Positions 1-7,103 of a stretch of 11,360 bases of DNA are shown here, piece by piece. The position numbers and the translations under genes are program-made. The number at the start of each line of letters is the position of its first letter. Positions within the stretch are counted from its first letter, which is position 1. The DNA lies in the NCBI GenBank assembly GCA_900321195.1, contig ONVG01000055.1, positions 1 through 11,360 of the forward strand, given 5' to 3'. The notes beneath the pieces were generated by a model. It was not told where the DNA came from. It saw nothing but the letters and a program-made list of their open reading frames with translations, and ran no database searches. This DNA comes from an uncultured Eubacteriales bacterium (GTDB taxonomy: Bacteria; Bacillota; Clostridia; Oscillospirales; Acutalibacteraceae).

Positions 1-1980
1 CCTGTAAAAGGTGCCGGAAGAGGACTCAGCTCTGTATTTGACAGATTATGGCTCAAACAAGGCGAAGCTCCTGCCGGAAATATATTGTATATCGATGATA
101 GCGGAATGTTCAGATGCTGCGGCAAGGGAGAAAAGCTTAACTTAAAGAAAGCGGATATTTCAAAGATAAAAAGTGAATTTATCAGGGCTGACAGCATAAA
201 GAGCCGCTTTGAGATCATGAAAAAATATGCGCAGGATATACCGTGTACAAAAAGCGGAGAGCTTTCAGTATATTGTCATGCACGGCTTTCGTCAGCGTTT
301 GCGGCAGCCTTGACACAGTACTATAACGAAAATCCCCTCGGCACCGACGAACAGTTAAAGCAGGAAAGATCACTCGTGCTATATACCGCGGATTTTTCGG
401 GAATACAGAATTTCATATACACGATAACAAACGAAGACGCATTGAAAAGACTCCGCGCGAAATCATTTTTTATCGAGATAGTAATGGCTCAGCTTACATC
501 TGAAATAACAGACAGCTTTGGTCTGACGGACGCCAATGTGCTTTACAGCGGCGGAGGTCATTGCTATATGCTTCTTCCCTGCATAAAAGAATGCCGTAAA
601 AAGCTTGAAGACTTTCACAAAAATCTTAATATATGGAGCATGAAAAATTTCGGCAATAGCTTGTCAGTAGTATGGGAGATGCAGGAATGCTCACCGAACG
701 AGTTTCTTAATATCCCCAACGGCTCATATACAAGCCTTTTCAGCGGTCTTTCGGGTAAGATGGCAGAAAAAAAGATGCAGAGATATTCCGCCGATGAAAT
801 AAGGCTGCTGAACCGATTCGGCGCAGATACGAAAGGTACAAGAGAATGCAAGGTCTGCGGTCTGTCTTCAAAGAGAGTAAAAGACGGCGGCGAAGAATGC
901 GAATGGTGCAGCATGTTCAGCGATATGTCAAATGCTATAACCGACCCTGACAAATGCTTTGTTATCACAAAAAACGACCTTGACGGAGCTGTGCCTTTCT
1001 TTTCGCACAAGGGTGAATGCCGGTTCTCACTGATGAGAAGCAGCGATATAAGCAGGAAGTCTAAAAACGCAGATATAATAAGGATATTCTGCAAAAATAA
1101 GTACCCGTCAAAAGAATTGGAAAAATGCCCGTACAGCAGTATTATAGACGTATGCGATTACGCCTCGGATAAAATGCTCAGCAATATTGCAGAAAGCGCA
1201 AGCGGCATTAAACGTATAGGCGTTCTCAGAATGGATGTTGACAATCTCGGAAGCACCTTTATTTCGGGATTTGATAAAGACTATGTAAATATAGGCAGAA
1301 CTGCGGCGCTGTCTTCGCACCTCAGCGGATTTTTCAAGAAAAATCTTACGGCTATCCTTGCCGAACAAAACCGCAATATAAATGTACTTTATGCAGGCGG
1401 CGATGATGTTTTTCTTGTGGGTTCATGGGATAATGTGATATATGCATCCGTGGATATCATCTACGCATTCAAGAGCTTTACAGGAGGAAAGCTTTCCGCA
1501 TCCGGAGGTATAGGAATATACGAAAGAAAATATCCCGCTGCAAAGTTTGCATACGAAACCGAACAGCTTGAAGCGTGTTCAAAAAACAACAAGTCTCCGG
1601 TAAAGGATTCAATAACGCTGTTCACAGATGACGGCAGCCAGACATACGGCTGGGATGAATTTTTCAAAAAGGTACTTGGCGAAAAGCTGGACACTCTGCA
1701 TAAATTCATAAAAGAGGACAGCGACAAGGGAAACAGCTTCCTTTATAATCTTATGGAACATCTCAGAGGTATCATAAAAGGTGAAAAAATAAACATTGCA
1801 AGGGCTGCATATCTTCTTGCAAGAATGTGTATGGAAACGGTAAACAAGGAAAATAAAAAGGATTTTTCCGACAAGGTATTCGACTGGATAACATCGGATA
1901 ATAAAAATGATATAAAGCAGCTTATCACAGCGATAACAATATTCGTTTACAGAGAGAGGAGCAGAAAACAAAATGACTAA
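1..1980 (+). CDS. csm1: Cas10/Csm1, type III-A CRISPR complex large subunit (5' partial)
   Basis: This is the signature large subunit of the Csm effector complex. It senses target RNA, and its Palm domains make cyclic oligoadenylate. The frame is open from base 1, so the TTG at 85 is internal and about the first 100 residues, including the HD nuclease domain, lie outside the window. Of the 659 residues visible, residues 130-150 carry the Csm1 block with DFSGIQNFIYTI. LYSGGGH follows at 181-187. The zinc-binding pairs CKVC (283-286) and CEWC (300-303) are present. RMDVDNLGSTF leads into the second Palm domain, and the intact cyclase motif AGGDD has its GGDD encoded at 1396-1407. The C-terminus (RAAYLLARMCMET) is the usual helical D4 region. 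Length and motif order match Staphylococcus epidermidis Csm1 from memory. The gene overlaps csm2 by 8 bp. Identification is very secure; HD activity cannot be judged. Confidence 0.97.
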   Translation, partial: PVKGAGRGLSSVFDRLWLKQGEAPAGNILYIDDSGMFRCCGKGEKLNLKKADISKIKSEFIRADSIKSRFEIMKKYAQDIPCTKSGELSVYCHARLSSAFAAALTQYYNENPLGTDEQLKQERSLVLYTADFSGIQNFIYTITNEDALKRLRAKSFFIEIVMAQLTSEITDSFGLTDANVLYSGGGHCYMLLPCIKECRKKLEDFHKNLNIWSMKNFGNSLSVVWEMQECSPNEFLNIPNGSYTSLFSGLSGKMAEKKMQRYSADEIRLLNRFGADTKGTRECKVCGLSSKRVKDGGEECEWCSMFSDMSNAITDPDKCFVITKNDLDGAVPFFSHKGECRFSLMRSSDISRKSKNADIIRIFCKNKYPSKELEKCPYSSIIDVCDYASDKMLSNIAESASGIKRIGVLRMDVDNLGSTFISGFDKDYVNIGRTAALSSHLSGFFKKNLTAILAEQNRNINVLYAGGDDVFLVGSWDNVIYASVDIIYAFKSFTGGKLSASGGIGIYERKYPAAKFAYETEQLEACSKNNKSPVKDSITLFTDDGSQTYGWDEFFKKVLGEKLDTLHKFIKEDSDKGNSFLYNLMEHLRGIIKGEKINIARAAYLLARMCMETVNKENKKDFSDKVFDWITSDNKNDIKQLITAITIFVYRERSRKQND

Positions 1981-2551
1981 AGAAAACAAAACAATTAAAT
2001 GTAACAGCTTTGCTGATCTTGGAAAAGCATGCGGAATACCCGATAAAAAGGAAAATAAAAACAATCATTACGATCGGAACAGCCGTCAAAGCGACTATCA
2101 GCACAAAAATAACAGCCAAAACGAAAACAATGCAAAAAAAGAAAATGTTACTATTGAAGAACTCGAAAATCCCAAGATAAAATTTTTAGATGAGGATACA
2201 TATCTTGAACAAGCAAAAAAGAATATGAAAGCGGAAAGCATAACCACATCCAAACTTCGTTCACACTATGCTATGCTTTGTGAGATAATAGCTTTGGATA
2301 ATGCTGCGGATGAATCAGAGGAAAATCTCAGCCGGCAGTGTATATCCGAGCTGAGAAGAATGCGTGTGCGTATAATATACGATATGGGCCGTGATACCAA
2401 AGTAATGAATTTTATAAAAAATAAAAATATCATTGCCTATATGAATATGCTCGAAACAAGCAATAAAAGCAGGAAGGATTTCAAGCTTTTCTGTGATTAT
2501 TTTGAAGCGCTTGTTGCCTTTCACCGCTACTATCATCCTAATGAAAACTAA
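1973..2551 (+). CDS. csm2: Csm2, type III-A small subunit, with Asn-rich N-terminal extension
   Basis: Csm2 is the small helical subunit that lines the inner filament of the Csm complex and contacts crRNA and target RNA. The ATG at 1973 overlaps the csm1 stop by 8 bp, with AGAGGAG at 1955-1961 as ribosome binding site. The protein is 192 residues, longer than the roughly 120-140 usual for the family. The helical Csm2-like core occupies about residues 75-190, with basic segments such as SELRRMRVRIIYD and a C-terminal FKLFCDYFEALVAFHRYY. Residues 24-57 form a hydrophilic low-complexity tract rich in Asn, Gln, Lys and His. The name rests partly on position between csm1 and csm3, because Csm2 is poorly conserved, but the C-terminal helix fits well. 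Confidence 0.9.
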   Translation: MTKENKTIKCNSFADLGKACGIPDKKENKNNHYDRNSRQSDYQHKNNSQNENNAKKENVTIEELENPKIKFLDEDTYLEQAKKNMKAESITTSKLRSHYAMLCEIIALDNAADESEENLSRQCISELRRMRVRIIYDMGRDTKVMNFIKNKNIIAYMNMLETSNKSRKDFKLFCDYFEALVAFHRYYHPNEN

Positions 2552-2566
2552 GGAGGAAATATTATT

Positions 2567-3262
2567 ATGAAGCTCAAAAGAAAGATAATCATAAAAGCCG
2601 ATCTTAAAGTACTTACAGGAATGCATATAGGAGGTTCAAATGCTTATTCCGCTATAGGAACACCTGATTCACCTGTTATCCGTTCAGCTCTTGACGGCAG
2701 ACCTATAGTTCCGGGCAGCTCGCTGAAAGGAAAGCTCCGTACACTTTTAGCTTCGGTTATCGATAATGAATATCAGTATAAAGATCCTTCAAAAGATGAT
2801 GACAGAATAAAGCGTCTTTTCGGAACATCGGCAAGTAAAGACTCGGAAAATACAGAATCATCAAAGCTGCAATTATCAAAACTGCAGTTTGCGGATGCTT
2901 ACGTTAAAACAAATCAAAAAGAGCTTACGGAAATAAAATTTGAAAATACCATACCAAGAGGAAACTGTACAGCAAATCCAAGACAGATAGAAAGAGTCGT
3001 GCCCGGAGTGGTTTTTGAAACAGTGATAGTATATCAGGAAACAAATCCCGAAGAAACCGAAGAAGATCTTAAAAATCTTGCAAAGGGCATGAGACTTTTA
3101 CAGTATGATTATCTCGGCGGTCACGGTACAAGAGGATACGGCAGAGTAAGCTTTAAGAATATTTCAGTTAAGTGTCTCGGCAGTGACGACAATATCTCCA
3201 AGAATGAAAAGCTTGAAAAAATATTTGAGAAGGTGGAATCGGATGAATTACTGCATTTATAA
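2567..3262 (+). CDS. csm3: Csm3, type III-A backbone subunit and target-RNA nuclease
   Basis: Csm3 is a RAMP-fold protein present in several copies. It forms the crRNA-bound backbone of the complex and cuts target RNA at 6-nt intervals. The 231 residues match the family length. Visible landmarks are LTGMHIGGS near residues 16-24, then IGTPDSPVIR with Asp34, which aligns with the catalytic Asp33 of the Streptococcus thermophilus protein. VPGSSLKGKLRTLLA follows, then ENTIPRGNCTANPRQIERV, and the glycine-rich loop LGGHGTRGYGRV at 183-194. The ATG follows an ideal AAGGAGGA at 2550-2557, 15 bp after csm2, which suits a subunit needed in high copy. The 3' end overlaps csm4. Cleavage activity is expected because the Asp is kept. 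Confidence 0.97.
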   Translation: MKLKRKIIIKADLKVLTGMHIGGSNAYSAIGTPDSPVIRSALDGRPIVPGSSLKGKLRTLLASVIDNEYQYKDPSKDDDRIKRLFGTSASKDSENTESSKLQLSKLQFADAYVKTNQKELTEIKFENTIPRGNCTANPRQIERVVPGVVFETVIVYQETNPEETEEDLKNLAKGMRLLQYDYLGGHGTRGYGRVSFKNISVKCLGSDDNISKNEKLEKIFEKVESDELLHL

Positions 3263-4196
3263 AATGAGGTTCAGCACTCCGCTCCACTGCGGACGCGGTG
3301 ACGGCGCTGTAGATCTTACAAACAATGCAATGACGTTAAAAGCCGATACTCTATTTTCTGCGCTGTGCAGCGAGGCTGATATTTCAAACTGTGCAGATGA
3401 GCTGATATCTGCTTTTAAAAACGGCGACATACTTCTTTCCGATACATTCCCGTTTTATGATGAGCAGCTGTATCTTCCCGTTCCGATATGTCCGCTCAAG
3501 CCTGATGTAAAATTTGATGTCGGAAACAGAAAGAAAATAAAAGCTGTAAAATGGCTTCCTGCCTGCGATGAGGCTTTTTCAGGATTTCACGACTACATAA
3601 ACAGCGGCAATATGTTCAGTACCGATAATATAAAAACAAGCTTTGCAAAGCAAAAAACAGATGCTAAAAATTGTATCGGTTCGGGTAATGATGATACAAA
3701 GCCGTTTGACGTCAGCTCTATCGAATTTGAGGACAAATGCGGACTTTACGGTATTATAGCCTGCAGCTCTCAGGAAAATGCCGCTATGATAATAAGTCTT
3801 CTGAAAAGAACAGGAATAAGCGGAATAGGCGGTCAGGTAAGCAGAGGTTACGGAAAATTCAGTCTTGAGCTTATCTCAAATGATAACGAGTATGCAGGAT
3901 TTATCATAAACGGACTTGAAAATGACAGTTCTTCCTTTGTTCTCCTTACATCATCATTGCCGAATGAAAATGAGCTTGAAATGTGCCTTGAGGGCGCTTA
4001 CTTTAATCTTATCCGCAGAGGCGGGCTTTCATATTCGCTCCGCGGCTCAATGGTAAAAAAGCATACACAGTATTATCTTTCGTCAGGCTCGGTGCTGAAA
4101 CACAGATTCAGCGGAGATATCTATACTGTAGGCAAAAATGAAAAGCATGATATCTACCGTTATTCAAAGCCGCTTTTACTGGGGGTGAATTTGTAA
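3243..4196 (+). CDS. csm4: Csm4, type III-A RAMP subunit capping the crRNA 5' handle
   Basis: Csm4 is the RAMP (Cas5-like) subunit that holds the 5' repeat tag of the crRNA and docks Cas10 at the base of the complex. I chose the ATG at 3243, preceded by AAGGTGG at 3229-3235, rather than the far upstream GTG at 3183. This gives 317 residues, normal for the family, and a 20-bp overlap with csm3. The start MNYCIYKMRFSTPLHCGRG is the first RAMP strand and turn. LKADTLFSALCSEA is the usual early Csm4 helix, and GIGGQVSRGYGKF near residues 193-206 is the glycine-rich loop. The C-terminal LRGSMVKKHTQYYLSSGSVL matches the Csm4 tail. The stop is directly followed by the csm5 ATG. Confidence 0.95.
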   Translation: MNYCIYKMRFSTPLHCGRGDGAVDLTNNAMTLKADTLFSALCSEADISNCADELISAFKNGDILLSDTFPFYDEQLYLPVPICPLKPDVKFDVGNRKKIKAVKWLPACDEAFSGFHDYINSGNMFSTDNIKTSFAKQKTDAKNCIGSGNDDTKPFDVSSIEFEDKCGLYGIIACSSQENAAMIISLLKRTGISGIGGQVSRGYGKFSLELISNDNEYAGFIINGLENDSSSFVLLTSSLPNENELEMCLEGAYFNLIRRGGLSYSLRGSMVKKHTQYYLSSGSVLKHRFSGDIYTVGKNEKHDIYRYSKPLLLGVNL

Positions 4197-5375
4197 ATGA
4201 ACAATGTTTTTGAATACTATACATTAAAGCTGAAAACCCTTGCGCCTGTATTTATAGGCAGCGGAAAGAGTGTCGGCAAAAAGGAATTTTGCTATATTCC
4301 GGAAACCAACCGTATCGTATTCATGGATATGAAAAAGATAATAGACTATATATTTGAAAATAAGCCTGATGAATATATAAAGTGGTTTGAAAAATTCATG
4401 CTTGACGATGCAAGTCTTGAAAAGGACGCCATGCGTAAAAGCGGAGAATTCAAGGGCGGACTGAGAGTATTTCTTGACGCTATAAACATGGATGAAAAAA
4501 CAAGAAAAGACTGCACGATATACGAGATATCCAATGACGGCGTTTTCGGAGAGAGTAATACTCTTTGTGATATCCAGTGCTTTATGAGAGGCAGTGACGG
4601 CAGAGTTTATATTCCGGGCAGCTCTTTAAAGGGTATGATATACACAATGCTTCTCCAGCAGCTTATACGCAAGAACCGCAATAAACTCGGAAATGAGAAA
4701 TATTCTATCAATAAGAAGAAAGACATCGAAGATGCGGAAATTCGTCCGAAACTTACAAATACTCTTTCTCTCAAATACAAGAAGGGCAAGCCGGACGAAA
4801 ACAATGCTGTAAACAGTATAATGCGCGGCATTATGATAAGCGACAGTGAGCCGTTGAGCAATGAATGTCTTACTATATGCAAAAAGCTTGACATGAACAA
4901 AGAAGGAGAAATAAATTCCCTTAATGTTGTCAGGGAGTGCATACGTCCCGATACAGAGATATCTTTCAAAATAAAGATAGACAAAAGGTATTTCAAGCCT
5001 GAAAATATAAGCGGAAGCTTTGAGGATATTTTCAGGAGCATGACCAAAGAATTCGACAGTGAATATAATGAATATTATCTTTCAAAATTCCCGAAGGATA
5101 TGCATTATTCTGAGCTGTTCAATGATAACTTTGTGATATTGGGCGGCGGAAGCGGATATTTTGGAAAGAACATAGTATATACACACTACGGCTATAATGA
5201 AGCTCTGAAAATAGTATCTGAATATATGCAGAAAACATTCAGGAATAATAATCCCGATGATATTGGTGAACACGGCATATCACCGCATGTACTCAAGCTC
5301 ACCGAATATAACGGCAAAAAATATCATTTGGGTGTATGCAGCGCAAAACTGACAAAGGAGAGTGCTGTGATTTGA
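4197..5375 (+). CDS. csm5: Csm5, type III-A RAMP subunit at the crRNA 3' end
   Basis: Csm5 is the RAMP subunit that caps the 3' (spacer) end of the crRNA filament and is needed for crRNA maturation. The 392-residue protein opens with LKTLAPVFIGSGKSVGKKEF, the typical Csm5 first strand and glycine turn. GRVYIPGSSLKGMIYTMLLQ near residue 140 is the RAMP SSLKG motif shared with Csm3. VSEYMQKTFRNNN and the late GKKYHLGVCSAK are typical of the C-terminal half. The ATG is immediately after the csm4 TAA, with a weak GGGGGTG purine tract at 4181-4187, which suggests translational coupling. The stop overlaps the TTG start of cas6 by two bases (TTGA). Length and order both fit the family. Confidence 0.95.
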   Translation: MNNVFEYYTLKLKTLAPVFIGSGKSVGKKEFCYIPETNRIVFMDMKKIIDYIFENKPDEYIKWFEKFMLDDASLEKDAMRKSGEFKGGLRVFLDAINMDEKTRKDCTIYEISNDGVFGESNTLCDIQCFMRGSDGRVYIPGSSLKGMIYTMLLQQLIRKNRNKLGNEKYSINKKKDIEDAEIRPKLTNTLSLKYKKGKPDENNAVNSIMRGIMISDSEPLSNECLTICKKLDMNKEGEINSLNVVRECIRPDTEISFKIKIDKRYFKPENISGSFEDIFRSMTKEFDSEYNEYYLSKFPKDMHYSELFNDNFVILGGGSGYFGKNIVYTHYGYNEALKIVSEYMQKTFRNNNPDDIGEHGISPHVLKLTEYNGKKYHLGVCSAKLTKESAVI

Positions 5376-6145
5376 CGGATAATTTTTTACTTACCCTTTC
5401 GTCAGATCTTTCAGGCTCTCAGAATGAGCTTAGCAATGATAAAAGGATAAGCATAAACGGCTATCAGATATATGCATGTCTGCTGGAGATGTTGAGTCCC
5501 GAAACTGCGGAGCGCCTGCATGAAAATATCCGTTCGCCGATATCACAGAATATAGTAAAAGATAAAAACAGCGGCAAATATATCTGGGAGATAAATTCCT
5601 TTGACAACGAATTATCCGAGGAGCTTTCGGATATACTCAAAGTCAGCCGGACATTCCATGCGGAAAAAGCGGATACCGAGTTCCGTATTGAATCGGTAAA
5701 ACGTGATTACATAGGCGGATTCAGGGATATAAGACAGCGCACCTCGGCTCTGATGGAGCAAAGCAGGATAAAGCTTGATATATGCACGACTGCGGCACTT
5801 AAAAAAAGCGGCGAGTTTTTGCTTTTTCCTGATATCGAGCTGATAATAAAAAATCTCTGGAAAAGGTGGAATGATGTTTTCCCTGATAATCCATTCGATG
5901 ATGATGATGCGCTGGCGCTTCTTTTACACGGTGTATATATATCAGCCTATGACCTCAGCAGCAGTATTTACAGAATGAAAGGCAATGACATAAGGGGCTT
6001 TTACGGCAGTATCACTATAGGCAGCAGGCTCTCACCTCCGATGAAGGAGCTTCTTTGCGCTCTGCTGTATTTTTCCCAGTACAGCGGCATAGGAGTAAAG
6101 ACAGCGCTTGGAATGGGCAAAACAAAAATACTTTTGCCAAAGTAA
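5372..6145 (+). CDS. cas6: Cas6 family pre-crRNA endoribonuclease
   Basis: Cas6 cuts the repeat in precursor CRISPR RNA and supplies crRNAs to the Csm complex. The preferred start is TTG at 5372, overlapping the csm5 stop as TTGA, with AAAGGAG at 5354-5360. The ATG at 5336 would overlap csm5 by 40 bp and lacks a good binding site. The product is 257 residues, typical for Cas6. The C-terminus SQYSGIGVKTALGMGKTKI is the diagnostic glycine-rich loop followed by the last strand. His50 in AERLHENIRSPIS lies where the catalytic His of many Cas6 proteins is found, but its role is inferred. The middle, with FRDIRQRTSALME and a DDDDALALLLHG stretch, is variable. It is the last gene of the operon and is followed by a terminator. 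Its substrate repeats are not in the window. Confidence 0.9.
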   Translation: MTDNFLLTLSSDLSGSQNELSNDKRISINGYQIYACLLEMLSPETAERLHENIRSPISQNIVKDKNSGKYIWEINSFDNELSEELSDILKVSRTFHAEKADTEFRIESVKRDYIGGFRDIRQRTSALMEQSRIKLDICTTAALKKSGEFLLFPDIELIIKNLWKRWNDVFPDNPFDDDDALALLLHGVYISAYDLSSSIYRMKGNDIRGFYGSITIGSRLSPPMKELLCALLYFSQYSGIGVKTALGMGKTKILLPK

Positions 6146-6195
6146 AATAATAATAATATCTCAACAGACACGTATTACAAAAAGCAAAACGAATG

Positions 6196-6226
6196 AGCAA
6201 GGACAGTTCATCCGTCTTGCTTTTTT
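6196..6226 (+). terminator. Rho-independent terminator of the csm operon
   Basis: AGCAAGGAC (6196-6204) pairs with GTCTTGCT (6214-6221) around a 9-nt loop with one bulged G. It runs straight into six Ts (6221-6226). It sits about 50 bp after the cas6 stop and separates the CRISPR operon from the glycosyltransferase gene. Confidence 0.8.
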
Positions 6227-6258
6227 ATATTTGCAGCAAATTTAAACGATAGTTTTTG

Positions 6259-6289
6259 TTGACAAATACAGCACTTATGCGCTTGATAT
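6259..6289 (+). promoter_or_regulatory. Possible promoter for the glycosyltransferase gene
   Basis: A consensus TTGACA -35 lies at 6259-6264, but the -10 options at the right distance are weak (TTGATA at 6283 or TGATAT at 6284). A consensus TATAAT at 6316-6321 has no good -35 of its own. A promoter is expected after the terminator at 6196-6226, but which elements are used is uncertain. Confidence 0.35.
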
Positions 6290-6298
6290 GCTCTCGGT

Positions 6299-6317
6299 TA
6301 TATGATAAAATCATATA
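6299..6317. promoter_or_regulatory. Perfect 8-bp palindrome, possible operator
   Basis: TATATGAT and ATCATATA are perfect inverted repeats separated by AAA, 32 bp before the glycosyltransferase start and overlapping a TATAAT at 6316-6321. The size and symmetry suit a dimeric regulator. It could also be a small AT-rich mRNA hairpin. No regulator gene that would bind it is recognised in the window. Confidence 0.4.
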
Positions 6318-6348
6318 TAATGACCAAATATCCAAACAGAGGTATGAA

Positions 6349-7089
6349 ATGAAAAAATATTCCTTTTCCGTGATAGTCCCTGCTCATAATGAAGAAAAGT
6401 ATGTTAAAAGATGCATAGATTCCATACATGCTGCCGCCAAGTACTGCGGCGCCGATACAGAAATAATCGTTGTCTGCAACCGCTGTACCGACAGAACTGC
6501 CGAAATAGCGCAAAGCTGCGGCGCAAAGGTCATGTATAACGATAAACGGTGTATTGCAAGCGTAAGAAATACAGGCATATTTGCGGCTGACGGTGATATT
6601 ATCGTGACTATCGACTGCGACAACCGAATGACAAAGGGTACGCTTAAAGAAATAGCCGTACTCCTTTCAACAGGAAAGTATATCGGCGGCGGCGCTCCCA
6701 TTCGCTTTGAAAGATACTCTTTTCCTCTGCGCTGCAATGAAAAGCTTTGCAGTATCGGGTTCAGGCTTACAGGACTTTACTGCGGTATCTTCTGGGCAAA
6801 AAGAAATATCTTTCGGGCGATAGGCGGCTTTCCTGAGATAAAGGCAATGGAAGACGTCGCTGCCGCAAAAAAGCTAAAGCTGCTCGGCAAAATGAAGGGT
6901 AAAAAATATACTTGCCTGCGCAGAAACTATCTTATCAATTCCACAAGGAAATATGACGACCTGGGCGACTGGCTCTATTTCAAACTTATGCTCAAAAATA
7001 CAGACACTTTTGTAAAAGCTGCTTTTGGCAACAGAAAAAAGCTTGATGCACTGCTTGATGAATTATTCTATGATTATAATAATAAATGA
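6349..7089 (+). CDS. Family 2 (GT-A) glycosyltransferase, soluble
   Basis: This is an inverting GT-A glycosyltransferase that would transfer a sugar from a nucleotide-sugar donor to an unknown acceptor. I chose the ATG at 6349, with AGAGG at 6338-6342. The first strand KKYSFSVIVPAHNEEKYVKR then starts at residue 2, as is normal, whereas the earlier in-frame codon at 6256 lies in the probable promoter. Motifs in order are VIVPAHNEE, EIIVVCNRCTDRT, the metal-binding DCD at residues 89-91 (TIDCDNRM), FWAKRNIFRAIGGF, and the catalytic ED at 168-169 (AMEDVAAAKKL). The 246 residues contain no convincing membrane helix, so it is probably cytoplasmic. The acceptor cannot be read from sequence. It ends 14 bp before the zinc-ribbon gene and is likely co-transcribed with it. 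Confidence 0.88.
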   Translation: MKKYSFSVIVPAHNEEKYVKRCIDSIHAAAKYCGADTEIIVVCNRCTDRTAEIAQSCGAKVMYNDKRCIASVRNTGIFAADGDIIVTIDCDNRMTKGTLKEIAVLLSTGKYIGGGAPIRFERYSFPLRCNEKLCSIGFRLTGLYCGIFWAKRNIFRAIGGFPEIKAMEDVAAAKKLKLLGKMKGKKYTCLRRNYLINSTRKYDDLGDWLYFKLMLKNTDTFVKAAFGNRKKLDALLDELFYDYNNK

Positions 7090-7103
7090 ACGGAGTGATA
7101 AAA

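Noticed and set aside
615..1094. Minus-strand open frame of 159 codons within cas10
   Set aside because: It lies opposite strongly conserved Cas10 coding sequence, has no family features, and is a codon-bias shadow. The same holds for the other minus-strand frames in the window.
3183..3242. Upstream start for csm4 at 3183
   Set aside because: It would overlap csm3 by 80 bp and add 20 residues before the first RAMP strand; ATG 3243 has its own AAGGTGG site.
6146..6348. Possible CRISPR array or leader after cas6
   Set aside because: No direct repeat of 20-40 bp with regular spacing is present; the gap holds a terminator, a promoter candidate and a palindrome.
6256..6348. Longer N-terminus for the glycosyltransferase starting at 6256
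   Set aside because: The extra 31 residues have no family similarity, cover the TTGACA and palindrome region, and lack a binding site; ATG 6349 begins the family at its first strand.
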